Shown piece after piece: positions 24,816-35,104 of a DNA stretch of 64,000 nt (its first letter is position 1; each line of letters starts with the position of its first letter). The DNA is taken from NCBI RefSeq assembly GCF_009730915.1, contig NC_052478.1:8603552-8667551 (forward strand). Direction: 5' to 3'. A program made the position numbers and the translations under genes. This stretch comes from Dioscorea cayenensis subsp. rotundata (taxonomy: Eukaryota > Streptophyta > Magnoliopsida > Dioscoreales > Dioscoreaceae). Below the pieces are notes generated by a model that worked only from the letters and a program-made list of their open reading frames with translations, searched no databases and was not told where the DNA came from.

Positions 24816-24816
<1 letters not shown>
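22060..24816 (-). CDS. CC-NB-ARC-LRR immune receptor (NLR-2)
   Basis: An intact 918-residue NLR. The Rx-type coiled coil carries the EDVID-type core EAEDVIDNYLL. NB-ARC has P-loop GMGGLGKTTLAKRIY, kinase-2 YLIIMDDVW, RNBS-B GSRVLITTR, GLPL motif CGGLPLALVVLGGLL and the MHD-type motif IHD (IRIHDVLHEFC), then LRRs to the C-terminus ending VRSVDFC. It senses pathogen-derived signals in the cytosol or at the plasma membrane (family knowledge). It is longer than NLR-3 partly because of an in-frame 24-residue tandem duplication between the IHD motif and the LRRs (23090-23233). A GT/CT compound microsatellite touches the start codon. A donor GTAAGT lies about 40 bases after the stop (22016-22021), implying a 3'UTR intron that would run towards the NEK gene. 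It is the sister of NLR-3 by tandem duplication. Confidence 0.95.
23090..23233 (-). repeat. In-frame 72-bp tandem duplication inside NLR-2
   Basis: Two adjacent 72-base copies (23090-23161 and 23162-23233) encode the similar peptides LALQNYESSLCCSSAS and LALQNYKSSYWRSSAS plus flanking residues. The period is exactly 24 codons, so the frame is kept. NLR-3 and NLR-1 have only one such unit, so the gain is specific to NLR-2. Confidence 0.85.

Positions 24817-24878
<62 letters not shown>
24817..24878. repeat. Compound (CT)n(GT)n microsatellite abutting the NLR-2 start
   Basis: On the plus strand (CT) runs to about 24838 and (GT) to about 24878. On the gene's strand this is (CA)n(GA)n ending directly at the ATG. 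It therefore forms the 5'UTR end and Kozak context of NLR-2. NLR-3 has only a degenerate trace (CTCTCACTTTACTC then GTGCGTGTGTG), showing expansion in one paralogue. Confidence 0.9.
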
Positions 24879-24879
<1 letters not shown>

Positions 24880-26446
24880 TCCTCCTGTCCTGTGTGTGAA
24901 GCCGAGATTGAAAAATCAGATGGTGTCAACTACTGCAAGTGCAGGGAAAGTGTTCCCTGGGTCCACACTGTTATTGAAATAATAGAGATTAGCATTATTA
25001 TAAATAAGGAAATAACATGGAAGGTTAGGCAATGACTGACTTCCTTTGGTCCATACTGTTGTTAACAAGCTCAAATTATGTCACAATTTACCTACTCTGT
25101 AGCAGCATGTAAATTTCGACAATTAAACAGGATAATTACTAACATGTAAAAGTAATAAATGATACAATAGAAAGAGATCTCATGACAAGAAAGAATAATA
25201 ATAAAAAGAACCATAGTTAGTAATGATGAAGAAGAAAATACACGGTGAAGAGCAACATTAGACAAGGAAACTAAAAGAAGTGAATCATAAGAAGCAAACT
25301 ACATTGACGGAAACAGAGTGGTGGACACTTTTAAAACTATGTGATACTGAACTTCTCAAGACCTTTGCTTTGAAGGAGATTATGGAATAGCGGCATATCC
25401 ATCTCAGAATCAAAAGCTTAAACAGTCAGTTGTACAAATATAACAGGATTTGGGAGAAAAATTATGACTTTTTAACTGCTGTAAACCCTTTCCCTGGATC
25501 TGCGCACAAATTTCAAAAAAAAATTTCTATAATTGTAAAAAAGTTTAAGAAAACATCGCATGCAAAGCCAAAAGCATAAAAAAGGCCTGAGGAGAAAAAA
25601 ATAGACTAGGCTCATGAAATACAAAGTGTACAATAAATTCAGAAAATAGAGCAACCAAACCACAAGCAACAGCAATGGCAGAGAGGCCTTGACCAAACCA
25701 CAAGAGCATGGAGCGCACTAGAGTTTTGCAGGAGGAGGCCGAAACAGAGGAGGGAAGCGAGGCCACTGGTGATGATTCGTTTTGATGGCGCGGGAATTCA
25801 TTCTCAGTGATTTACAAGTCCAATTTGGTTTGATGATTTTACCATTTTACCCTTTTACATTTAGCACCCCTAAAAAAACCTATGCCAAAATGAATTTCAT
25901 TAAATATTTCACATTTAGCTTTTTAATAGATAACTCACAAATACAAGTACATAACTCAGACTGTCAGAAGCCAAAGTATTACTTACCAAAGTATATTAAA
26001 TCTCTGCCTATCCATGCACATCTTCTCAATCTTATCTAATTCAAAATTAACTTCTTTGTAGCAACACAATGACACAAAAACAAGGAGAAAAGAAACAGAG
26101 ATTCAAAATTATCCCTATGAGAAGTGAACATAAAGCAAGACTTGAATTCATCAAAGCGGAAACCATTTATCCTTACAAACAATTCATATCACAAAGCATC
26201 CTTAAATCCTTTGGATAAATTGTAAGTAAATTATCACTTGATTATACAATTATTCTGTGAATTTAAATAAAATCTGTTATAAAATTTGATTGCTAACCAT
26301 TTCTCTTGATTGAAGAACAAGCTGAAGAGGACAACAGCCATGAAGAAATATAGAACACAGTTGTTCGTTGGTCTATTTAATAAAAGTACGGACGAAGTCT
26401 GATGACAATTATGTTACTTATACTTCAAGGACAGTGACTTACCTGA
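24879..26446. other. NLR-2/NLR-3 spacer, duplicated unit copy A
   Basis: Spacer between NLR-3 (downstream end) and NLR-2 (upstream end). About 25030-25870 aligns by eye with 29695-30640, so the spacer was duplicated along with the NLRs. The minus-strand open frame 25545-25766 (73 codons, one hydrophobic segment) has no recognised family and is not kept open in the duplicate, so it is more likely leader DNA than a gene. It may hold a noncoding first exon and promoter of NLR-2. Confidence 0.55.
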
Positions 26447-29143
26447 TCAATAGATGGTGATTGAAGGCAGATGACTAATCTTGTGCCAATCTTCTCCGCC
26501 CTCACGAGCTCTTGCATTGAAATCCTGTGGCATGCGAGACAACTTCAGCTCTTGAAGGGAGCTTGCCCTCCCCAGGCCTTCAGGCAGCATTGACAGCTTC
26601 TTACAAACAGAGATTGAAAGATAGAAAAGATTGGCCATTGAGCAGTCTTCAATTCTCCAGCATTCTAGATACTCCAAGCAGGAAATTTCCAAGACTCGAA
26701 GTCTGGGGAATCCACCAGCAGAACAGACCATCTCCTTCCCTGCATAGGTTCCCTTCATCAACCTCAGGACTATTAGGTTTCGGAGTTTCTCCAACACTGG
26801 CATTGGGTCATCCTCAAACATTGATGCACGCAGAGTAAGTTTGCTTAGGTTCTGTGGGAACAGATGGTGGTCAGGGAGTTTATGTAACATTCCATGTAAC
26901 TCCAACTTGCGGAATTGGCGATTGCTTGATAAGGTTGTGATGATACTTGAAGATAGCAAACTTGTCCTCTGTACCTTCAAGGAGATGAGGTGGGTAAGAT
27001 TTCCAAGCAAATGGCATAAAGTTGGAAGTTGAGAGCTAGCAAGTGCTGATATCCCTAATACTTGGAGATTGATCATCTCTCTAGAGCATCTCTCAACCCA
27101 TCCCCCAGCAGCACATGCATGTTTTAGAATTTGCAGGTAATTTAAGTTGCAAATGTTTGATGGAAGCAAACAAAACCACTCCATGTTTATGATTCGTAGT
27201 GTCTGAATGTTGCAGACCTCCTCAGGCAGTTTTACTATGCCAGTGTTGCGAACATCCAGAACTCGTAAACTACAAAGATTTCCAACGGTGGGTGGAAGCC
27301 TGAGCAAAGATGTGCAATTTCTGAGACCCATGTATCTTAAATGAATCATCCTCTCAATCTCCTTTGGCAAATTCACCACAGATCCAGCACCCTCCAGATC
27401 AATGACTCTTAGCAACTTCAATCCATGCAGGACTAAAGGATTCGTAATTGGCACAGAAGAGTTAAAAAGCAACAAAGTACGCAGTTTCAAACCAGTAAAA
27501 CACCAGTCAGAAGATCGATAATTTTGCAGAGCAAGACGGCGTGAGGTGACCTGTGCAACAGTCATGGCTGAGTAAGTGCTAGAAGCATTGATCAATCCAA
27601 CTTCCCTAGCTTCCGCAATGCAAAATTCATGCAGGACATCATGTATTCGGATCTTCTTGACACTCTTATCATAATCACGTACCTTGACTACCTGAACCAT
27701 GCACCTCTGCACAAGCTCATCTAAGTAACCCCAACCAATTTCTTCCACGGTTTGCCTCTCTCTCTCAGGAATGAAGCCTTCAACAGCCCATAGTTTGATC
27801 AATTTGGAAGTAAGAATCTCAGAGTCTTCTGGGAAGGCAGCCAGATACAAGAAACATGACTTGAGGTAGTGATGTGGCAGGTCACAGTAGCTCAATGCCA
27901 ATATCTTCAAGCATTCTTGTCCATCATGCGTGGAATTCCAATCCATGCGGTCAGCCACCTCTGACCAAACAGCAGGATCAGGATCTTTGCGAGATAGAAG
28001 TCCTCCCAGCACAACAAGCGCAAGCGGCAATCCTTCACATCTTTTCACCAGTTGTCGCCCAATATCCTCCAACTCTTCAGGGCAGCTTACATGGCTATCT
28101 AATCTTGTCGGAAAGGCCTTCAAAAGGAAAAGCTCCCAACTCCTGTCCTCTGGCAGAAATGACAGTTCATATGGAATGGTGATTGGATCAGCAAAACTTG
28201 CTACTTCAATGACACGAGTAGTGATCAATACTCGGCTTCCATTCACATCATTTGGGAAGGCACCTTTTATTCGAGTCCAAAAGTTCTTATCCCACACATC
28301 ATCCATTACTATTAGATACCTCCTCCCATTCAATGAGTTAAGAAGCTTCTCCTTCAACCCACTTTCATCTAATCCTTCCAATTCATCCCTCCTCAGACCA
28401 ACAACTCTGCTGATGATGATCTTCAGCAGATCAGTGACTCTATAAACTTGAGATATAGTCATCCACACGCAAACATCAAAATGCCGTTTGATCATGTCAT
28501 TGCTATAGATCTTTTTTGCAAGGGTTGTCTTCCCAAGGCCGCCCATTCCAACAATGGAGAGAACACTTCGTCTCAGGTTTCGCACATCTGTCAGCTGATT
28601 CAAGAGTACCTCCATGTCATGGTGAAATCCAATAACAGTAGTGTCATCACTGAGATATGGAGATAAATTCCTACGTGCTTGCAAGTTCTCATCAATAAAA
28701 TCGATCCTTGCTTCCTCACTTTCTCCTATATTAAGAATTCCATATCTAGCTCTGCTATCTGATATATCCTGTATTTTAGTTTTTATGCGGTTGATCTTGG
28801 CCCCAATTTTATGGCGGGCTTTCAATTCAGAGCTAAAACAGGAATACCTTTTAACAAAAACCAAGAGGCCTTTCTTCTGCCGGAGGTGTTCGACTTTTAG
28901 CAGGTAAGTGTCAATAACATCCTCTGCATCGAAAGCAACATCTCTGACCTCCCTCACCCAGTTCTTAGCTAGTTCATCTCCCTTTCTCTGCCTTGAATCA
29001 GCATCCTTGAGGAAGCACTGCATCCTCTTCAGTTCAACAAGCACCCAATTCACTTGATCCCGCACCCTAAACAACAAAACTGCTTCCTCAATGAGCAGGT
29101 TAGTGAGCTTTTGTATCACAAAAGAGATTGCAGGATTACTCAT
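26447..29143 (-). CDS. CC-NB-ARC-LRR immune receptor (NLR-3)
   Basis: An intact 898-residue NLR, closely similar to NLR-2 throughout. Coiled coil with DAEDVIDTYLL; NB-ARC with GMGGLGKTTLAKKIY, YLIVMDDVW, GSRVLITTR, CEGLPLALVVLGGLL (Glu replaces the usual first Gly of GGLPLA) and the IHD form of MHD (IRIHDVLHEFC); then LRRs ending LPSITIY. The start MSNPAISFVIQKL matches that of NLR-2. The stop TGA is followed four bases later by a GTAAGT splice donor (26437-26442), so a 3'UTR intron is likely, with a candidate acceptor near 26330. It carries no frame damage. Differences from NLR-2 are spread through the LRR region, as expected of paralogues diverging in recognition specificity (inference). 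Confidence 0.95.
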   Translation of the reverse strand: MSNPAISFVIQKLTNLLIEEAVLLFRVRDQVNWVLVELKRMQCFLKDADSRQRKGDELAKNWVREVRDVAFDAEDVIDTYLLKVEHLRQKKGLLVFVKRYSCFSSELKARHKIGAKINRIKTKIQDISDSRARYGILNIGESEEARIDFIDENLQARRNLSPYLSDDTTVIGFHHDMEVLLNQLTDVRNLRRSVLSIVGMGGLGKTTLAKKIYSNDMIKRHFDVCVWMTISQVYRVTDLLKIIISRVVGLRRDELEGLDESGLKEKLLNSLNGRRYLIVMDDVWDKNFWTRIKGAFPNDVNGSRVLITTRVIEVASFADPITIPYELSFLPEDRSWELFLLKAFPTRLDSHVSCPEELEDIGRQLVKRCEGLPLALVVLGGLLSRKDPDPAVWSEVADRMDWNSTHDGQECLKILALSYCDLPHHYLKSCFLYLAAFPEDSEILTSKLIKLWAVEGFIPERERQTVEEIGWGYLDELVQRCMVQVVKVRDYDKSVKKIRIHDVLHEFCIAEAREVGLINASSTYSAMTVAQVTSRRLALQNYRSSDWCFTGLKLRTLLLFNSSVPITNPLVLHGLKLLRVIDLEGAGSVVNLPKEIERMIHLRYMGLRNCTSLLRLPPTVGNLCSLRVLDVRNTGIVKLPEEVCNIQTLRIINMEWFCLLPSNICNLNYLQILKHACAAGGWVERCSREMINLQVLGISALASSQLPTLCHLLGNLTHLISLKVQRTSLLSSSIITTLSSNRQFRKLELHGMLHKLPDHHLFPQNLSKLTLRASMFEDDPMPVLEKLRNLIVLRLMKGTYAGKEMVCSAGGFPRLRVLEISCLEYLECWRIEDCSMANLFYLSISVCKKLSMLPEGLGRASSLQELKLSRMPQDFNARAREGGEDWHKISHLPSITIY

Positions 29144-30240
29144 CTCTCACTTTACTCCCTGTGCGTGTGTGATTAAGAATGAGGCAAAGATAGTAAACCA
29201 AATGACCAGAGATTCCTGATGATTTCAGCTTCAGCAAAAGCTATATGGTCCCACACTGAGTATTCAACTAACTCAATAAATTGATCAACAAAACTAAATA
29301 AAAAATAAAAATTTGCGGTCTGGCCTAGGTGTTCACATTGTTTAAAAACATGTTTTTATGAATTTATTTAAATTATATTTTGATAATATATTAGTGAAGA
29401 GATACAAACCTATGATTTCCATCAAATTAAAAAACACGACTACCAACTACCATGCTTGTTCCTTTTAGCTTAGATGGAGTAGTGTTTTACTATGGAAAAA
29501 ATCTACATCACTTTAAACCAATAAAACCCAAACCAAACCAATTTTAATTGGATTCAGTTCGGGTTAGAAAATATCTAACATGATTGGTTTGGGTTTAGTT
29601 GAAACCAGCACATGACCAACCCCAGTCCTTGCACCTGTCATTGAAATTAAATAAGTTGCCATCATCATGGAAAATAAAACAACGTGCAATACAAAATTAA
29701 GTTCCTTTAGTCCACACAGCTGTTGACAAACTCAAATTATATGTCATAATTTACCTCTTTTGTAGCATGACAACAATTTCCAGAATCAACCAAGAAAATG
29801 ATACAGTAACAAAAGTTCTCATGAAAGTAAATTATAAAAGGAGACATAGTAGTGAAGAAGAAGCAAATAGGAGGACAGCATTACCAACAAACTAAGAGAA
29901 GCAAATCACAAGAAGCAAACTACATCAATGAAATCACAAAGTGCAGTGGACACTCATAAAGTGACTTAATACTCAACTTCTCAAACACTTTGTTTTTAAT
30001 AAGATTATGAAATAGTAGCATGTGCATCTCAGAATCAAAAGGTTAAAACAGCTCAGATGTGCAAATATAACAAGGTTTGGAAGAAAAATCACAGCTTTGC
30101 AAACTCCCTTCACTGTCTGTCTTGAAAAATAAATAAATAATAAAGATAAAAACTACTTCTAACATAGGGAAAATTTTAAAATAGAAAAAAATTAGGTTGA
30201 AAAGCCCAGGAAAAACAAATAAACAAGGAATTAAAATTAA

Positions 30241-30277
<37 letters not shown>

Positions 30278-31265
30278 TAAGGCAAAATACATAAATAAAT
30301 GAAACAAGAACATAGAGCAAACAAAGCACAAACAATAGCAATGGCAGCGTAGGGCTTTTGGTCTTCCGATGTTGATACTCTGGGATTTCAGGGAGTTCTA
30401 GGTGACCTTAGAATCACACTTTGAAAAAGGAAGTGATTTTTTTAGGAAATTAAAGTAGGAGTTCCCTAATTTGATCATTAGACTGGTTGAGAATAGCACA
30501 TGAAAGGCCACTAGGATTTTGAAGGTGGAGCTTGGGTAGAAAGAGCGAGCAAAGGGGAGCGGGAATTCATCTCAGTGCTTGGGTTTTCTCTAAAAAAAAA
30601 AAAAATGCTCACGGATTCAATTTGACTATTTTTACCATTTTACCCTTATATATCAACACCCTGCAAAAATAAAAATACAAATTGACTGCACTTTACAACC
30701 CATATAGAATATATAAATACTAATATTTATTTGTTAAATATAATAAATCTTTTTTGGATTTATCATTATTATGTTTTATAATAAAAATTTGACTGACTAA
30801 AGATTTTATAAAAAATTATTTTAAATTAATTAAATTATGTCAAATAATTCAAAGATGGGTCCAAACCTGACTCAGATCCAACCCGCCAACCCACTTTGAC
30901 AACCCTTAATTATGCTTTGGCAAGAAAAAGCAATGCTTAGTCTGCACATAAAAACCAGTGTCTTAACATAGTATACTAGCATAAAATTAGGACAACTGAA
31001 ACGGTCATTCTAAAATATACCCCCAACGCCGAAACCAGATCTCTTAGTAAAAATTCATATCACATAACATACTTGATCTTTGCATCGTTTGCATAAATAG
31101 TAAAAAGATGATGGTGATATTGTTTACTTAAAAGTAACACCCGATACTGCCATTATTCTCTGAACTTGAATCAAATCTATTATCAAAATTGAGAGAAAAT
31201 CATTCCTCTGTTGATCGAAGAAAAAGCTGAAGAGAAGAACCATCATGAAATATAGAACATAGTTG
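29144..31265. other. NLR-3/NLR-4 spacer, duplicated unit copy B
   Basis: Upstream region of NLR-3. About 29695-30640 matches 25030-25870, with an extra segment near 30345-30480 absent from copy A and an AAT array at about 30239-30274. The stretch 31195-31265 matches the 3' flank of NLR-3 near 26300-26370, marking the next duplication unit. No independent gene seen. Confidence 0.55.
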
Positions 31266-31269
31266 ATCT

Positions 31270-32390
31270 AGTAAATAAAGCGTCATGGCACTACCTGATG
31301 AACAGATGGTAATTGAATGCACATGATGAATGCTGTAATAATCTTCAACAGCCCCCCATGAACTCTTGCTTTGAAATTTTTGTGGCATGTAAGACGCTTT
31401 AACCCCGCCATTGCATCATCCTCAAGCAAATGACATAAAACCAGAAGCTGGGAGGCAGCAAGTCCTGATATCCCCAACACTCAGAGATTGATCATCTTTA
31501 TGGAGCATCTCTCAATCCATTCCCCAGCAGCATTTACATCTTTCATCATTTGCAGGTTATTTAATCTGCAAATCTTAGATGGAAGTAAATAACACCATTC
31601 CATGTTTATGATCGATACCATCTGGATGTTGCGCAGCTCGTGAGACAGCTCCAATATGCAAGTGTTGCAAATATCCAGAAATTGTCAATTACAAAGATTT
31701 CCAATAGTGGGTGGAAGCTTATGCAACAATATGCAATTTCTAAGTCCCATGACTCTCATGTACCTTACTTTATGAATCCGTCCTTCACCTCATCTAAGCA
31801 AGGCCTTAAACAAATCATGCTCCTAATCTCCTCCATCAAACCCTTCACATGTCCAGCACCAAATATCAGTAATCTTCACAAAAGAGTGGAAAAGCAACAA
31901 AGAATGCAGTTTGAAATCAGTGGAACACCGGTCTGAAGATCTATAATTTTAACAAGACAGTTGAAGTAACACATGTGAAACTCAAGGCTAAGTGCTAGAA
32001 AAACTGATCAATCCATCTTCCCTGGTTTCCACAATTGAAATTCATGCAGAACATCATGGATCCAGATCCTCTTAACACTATTATCATAATCCCAATCCTT
32101 GACAGTCTGAATCATGCACCTCTGCACAAAGCTCATCTAAAGTAGCCCCTCACAATTTCTTCCATGGTTTGCCTCTCTCCGGAATGAAGCCCTTGCCAAT
32201 TTATAACTTGATCAGCTTGGAAGCAAGAATCTCAGTCTTCTGTGAAATCAGTTCGAAACAAGAAGCGTCACTTGAGGTAGTGATGTGGCCGGTTGCAGTA
32301 CCTCAACGCCAATACCTTCAGACATTATTGTCCAATATGGTTCTATCCCAGTCCACAGTGCAAACACAACCAGATTGAGCAGAATCAATA
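31270..32390 (-). pseudogene. Broken NLR (NLR-4 pseudogene), 5' truncated
   Basis: The minus strand resembles the second half of NLR-2/3, but with stops, frameshifts and deletions throughout. Near 32270-32360 are remnants of the ARC2 segment that ends in an NLPHHYLKSC-like block, then FIPERE (32185), LDEL (32130), the IHD neighbourhood (about 32050), LRR debris down to about 31400, and a C-terminal stretch ending near 31290. The coiled coil and P-loop half is missing. A GT at the end (31294) parallels the terminal donor seen in the intact genes. It is the third unit of the tandem array and cannot make a full receptor, though a short transcript is possible. Confidence 0.8.
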
Positions 32391-32699
32391 TCTTGGCAAA
32401 ATGCAAGCTATAAGTTCCCATTGCAGTAATTTTGATAATTCAGAGGTTATTCATAATCCAAGGCCAGAAAACACTGAAACACACAGAACCAGCACTAGAG
32501 GGAACAATATACACAAGCAACAATGCACAAGTAATCAACTGACATAACAAGAAGATTTATAGAATGCAAACAAAGTTCAGTCTCAGAATCAAAAGCACAA
32601 AACAACATTTGTCCACAAAAAATTCAAATATGCATGCAAATATCATCTAAACCACAGTAAAATTGAGCAAAAATAAGATCTTTGAAAACCATATAGTTT
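32391..32699. other. Short spacer / 3'UTR of the membrane protein gene
   Basis: AT-rich DNA between the NLR-4 remnant and the stop codon of the minus-strand membrane protein gene. Probably holds that gene's 3'UTR. Nothing else seen. Confidence 0.5.
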
Positions 32700-33455
32700 T
32701 CATTGAGGCCAGAGTGTAACTAGAGAACCGGCAACAAGACCAGCAACACAACCAAGAGAAACCACACGAATTCTCAAGAACAAGAGATTCAAAGTTTTGG
32801 AAACCTGGAGACAGAGCGTCAATAACTGTAGCCGGCCCTGTTCCTCCACCTTCCTGAAAAAAGCCATCGGCTTGAGCGAGCGACGCATCACGAAAGCAAC
32901 GGAGAAGGGAAACGCGAAGGCTACGAGGCCCTGGACTGCGAACACCCCGTTAGGTTGCAAGAAATAGATGATGGCGGCACCGACGGTGAGGTTGGCGACG
33001 CCAAGTAGGGCGAGGGAGGAGCTGAGATCGTAGACGGACTTGCGGAGGCTGTCCAGGGATTGCCTGGTCTCGTCGGCGAGATTCGATAGATCCCGTTCCA
33101 CCGTAGGGCTTTCGATCTCCTGGTGCTTGAAATCTGGGGTTTCAGGAGGCTTCTGGGAGTCACCAGAATCAGGCTTCTCCGGCGAACTCGACGAAAAACG
33201 AGGGATCAACCACTGGGATTCCTGAAACCCCTGATATTTAGTAGATTTTGGATAAAATTTGGGATTAAGGAAACCAGGACTAGGGCTTGATGATTTGGTT
33301 TTGGGATCGGGCGAGAAGGAATTGGGGATGGGGAAGAGAATGGACTGAGAATTGAGAAAAGGGCTAGGGTTTGCGGGCAATCCTTTGGGTCGGGAGAAGA
33401 GGGCACGGAGAGTGGTAGGGTTTTGGAGGAGCTTGCGACGGAGGAGAGACGCCAT
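32700..33455 (-). CDS. Plant-specific organelle-type membrane protein of unknown function
   Basis: A complete single-exon CDS of 251 residues, GC-richer than its surroundings. The N-terminus (MASLLRRKLL...LRALFSRPKG) is basic, Ser/Leu/Arg-rich and poor in acids, like a mitochondrial or plastid transit peptide. Residues 85-120 are Pro/Ser/Asp-rich and disordered, and 121-147 form a short amphipathic helix. Three hydrophobic segments follow at about 147-167, 174-190 and 231-249, with a basic linker (RRSLKPMAFFRKVEEQGR) between the second and third. No catalytic motif is visible. I recognise the general form of conserved unnamed plant proteins but not a family name. Upstream DNA rises in GC close to the ATG. 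Function unknown; an organelle inner-membrane location is inferred from the presequence and membrane segments. Confidence 0.8.
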   Translation of the reverse strand: MASLLRRKLLQNPTTLRALFSRPKGLPANPSPFLNSQSILFPIPNSFSPDPKTKSSSPSPGFLNPKFYPKSTKYQGFQESQWLIPRFSSSSPEKPDSGDSQKPPETPDFKHQEIESPTVERDLSNLADETRQSLDSLRKSVYDLSSSLALLGVANLTVGAAIIYFLQPNGVFAVQGLVAFAFPFSVAFVMRRSLKPMAFFRKVEEQGRLQLLTLCLQVSKTLNLLFLRIRVVSLGCVAGLVAGSLVTLWPQ

Positions 33456-33673
33456 TGCTAACGCAGTGGCGCTTGCCCTGAAGACACAGGCAGAGGGAAA
33501 GGGTTAACCTTTCGTTTTTAACGACTTAATAATTAATTTTAAAAATAGATGAGGTTTTAATTTTTAACATTTTTTCATTGTAATTTTTTTTTTTTTAGGA
33601 ACATTTTTTTTTCATTGTAAGTGTTATTACATAAATTAATATTATGAGAATAATGGATGGGCAGCTGTTAGTA

Positions 33674-34736
33674 TGTTATACACTCAAACACTTTAAGGTG
33701 TGGTAGGGTTAGAGAATATATGCACCTAAGCGATCGAAAGTGGATGAGAGAAAAAAACACACATAAATATTTATTTATTTAGGTTGGGAGGAGGAAGAAG
33801 AGAAAGAATAAGGCAAAAATTCTTATTACGAAATCATGACCTAAGGATCTTCTCCTTGAATGGCTCATCTTGACTTATTACAAACATAAAGGAGTCTTAT
33901 ATAGACTCAAGAGATTTAGATTTAAGTAAATCTAACCATGGTTTACAACTTAACAATGGTCAAGAGACTTAGCCTCTAAATAATCTAACCCATGGTCTAC
34001 CAAAGACCATGGTTAAACACTATTTGCTTTTTGAAAAGCAAACTTAGAAGCAAAGCAAGCTACTTTTTAAAATTACATACTTTACCATAAAAAAAAAAAG
34101 AACAAGACTTGACATGACTCCACACTAGGGTACAGGACTTCATGTTCTTCTTCTTGGAAACTATCAAGACGATCGTTTTGGTTCCAAGACTTTAGACTTA
34201 CCTCCACACTCTTTTCTCTAAACTGACCTCTTGTCCTCTGGTGGGTACTATCTGATACCAAGATAGTTGGTATGCACTCAAACACCATGAGGTGGGAGTG
34301 TTAAGGAATAGGATGCACCCATAACGAGAGGTGAGGGTATTAAGCGAAGAAAAGCGAGGGAGAAGCACACGTAAACATTTATTTATTTAGAGTAGGAGGA
34401 GGAAAAAGAGAAAAATAAGGCCAAAAAAAATATAATTCTTATTAAGAAACCATGGCCTGAGGACCTCCTCCTTGGGACCTCTTCCTTGGATGGTTCCTTC
34501 TACCTAATTACAAACACAAGAGAGTCTTATATAGACTCTAGAGACTTAGACCCTAAGTAAACCTAACTGTGGTTTACAACTTAACCATGGTTAAAAGACT
34601 TAGCCCCCAAATAAAAGAGACTTAGCCTCTAAGTAACCTAACCCATGGTCTACCAAAACCAGAGTTAAATACTATTTGCTTTTAGAAAAGTGAACTTACA
34701 AGCTAAGCAAGCTACTTTTTAAAAGTACATACTTTA
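33674..34736 (-). mobile_element. TRIM-like element: two direct repeats around a 183-bp core
   Basis: Two long direct repeats (about 33674-34084 and 34268-34736) share most of their sequence, from TATACACTCAAACAC / TATGCACTCAAACAC to TACATACTTTA. The core between them is only about 183 bp and lacks coding capacity. On the minus strand, seven bases inside the right repeat's edge, lies TGGTATCAGATAG, matching 10 bases of the initiator-Met tRNA primer site (plus-strand 34251-34260). That is the design of terminal-repeat retrotransposons in miniature. Weak points: no clear polypurine tract beside the left repeat and no target duplication. The right copy also has a short internal duplication near 34610-34640. 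Confidence 0.55.
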
Positions 34737-35092
34737 GAGAATCTATGTCCTCCCCAATCATGTTAATCAAGTTAGTGTCTTGTCAAAGTCTTATCATAGC
34801 CCTATTGTGAAATCTTGGGCTTGAGTGGTTTTGAGCCTATGGGTTTGGGTTCCTTGGAGTTTATATAAGGCTCTTTAGTGTTTGTAAAGGATACAGGAAA
34901 AAATCTGGGAGTGAATCATAAGCTTAGCTATTATCAATATAATCATTCAGTTTTTTATAACTCTTCCATCTCTCTTTATATACTTCTGACCATAACCTTT
35001 ACTTTACTTTAATCTCTAGCATCACTGGAGTTCATCACCGTCCGAAGTAGCTCAAAGTAAGTCGAAAGGCCCTAAAACCCCTAGTGGTATGG

Positions 35093-35104
35093 TATCAGAG
35101 CTAT
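35093..35104 (+). promoter_or_regulatory. Initiator-Met tRNA primer-binding site
   Basis: TGGTATCAGAGC is the exact complement of the 3' end of plant initiator-Met tRNA, used to prime minus-strand DNA by many LTR retrotransposons and all plant pararetroviruses. It is the firmest reverse-transcribing signature in this stretch. Confidence 0.7.

Noticed and set aside
25545..25766. Possible 73-residue hydrophobic protein upstream of NLR-2
   Set aside because: No family recognised, no matching frame in the duplicated spacer at 30.2-30.6 kb, and position suggests an NLR-2 leader or promoter.
34251..35104. One large LTR retrotransposon joining the two Met-tRNA primer-like sites
   Set aside because: The sites are on opposite strands, the sequence before the plus-strand site does not resemble the repeats at 33674/34268, and no internal domains connect them.
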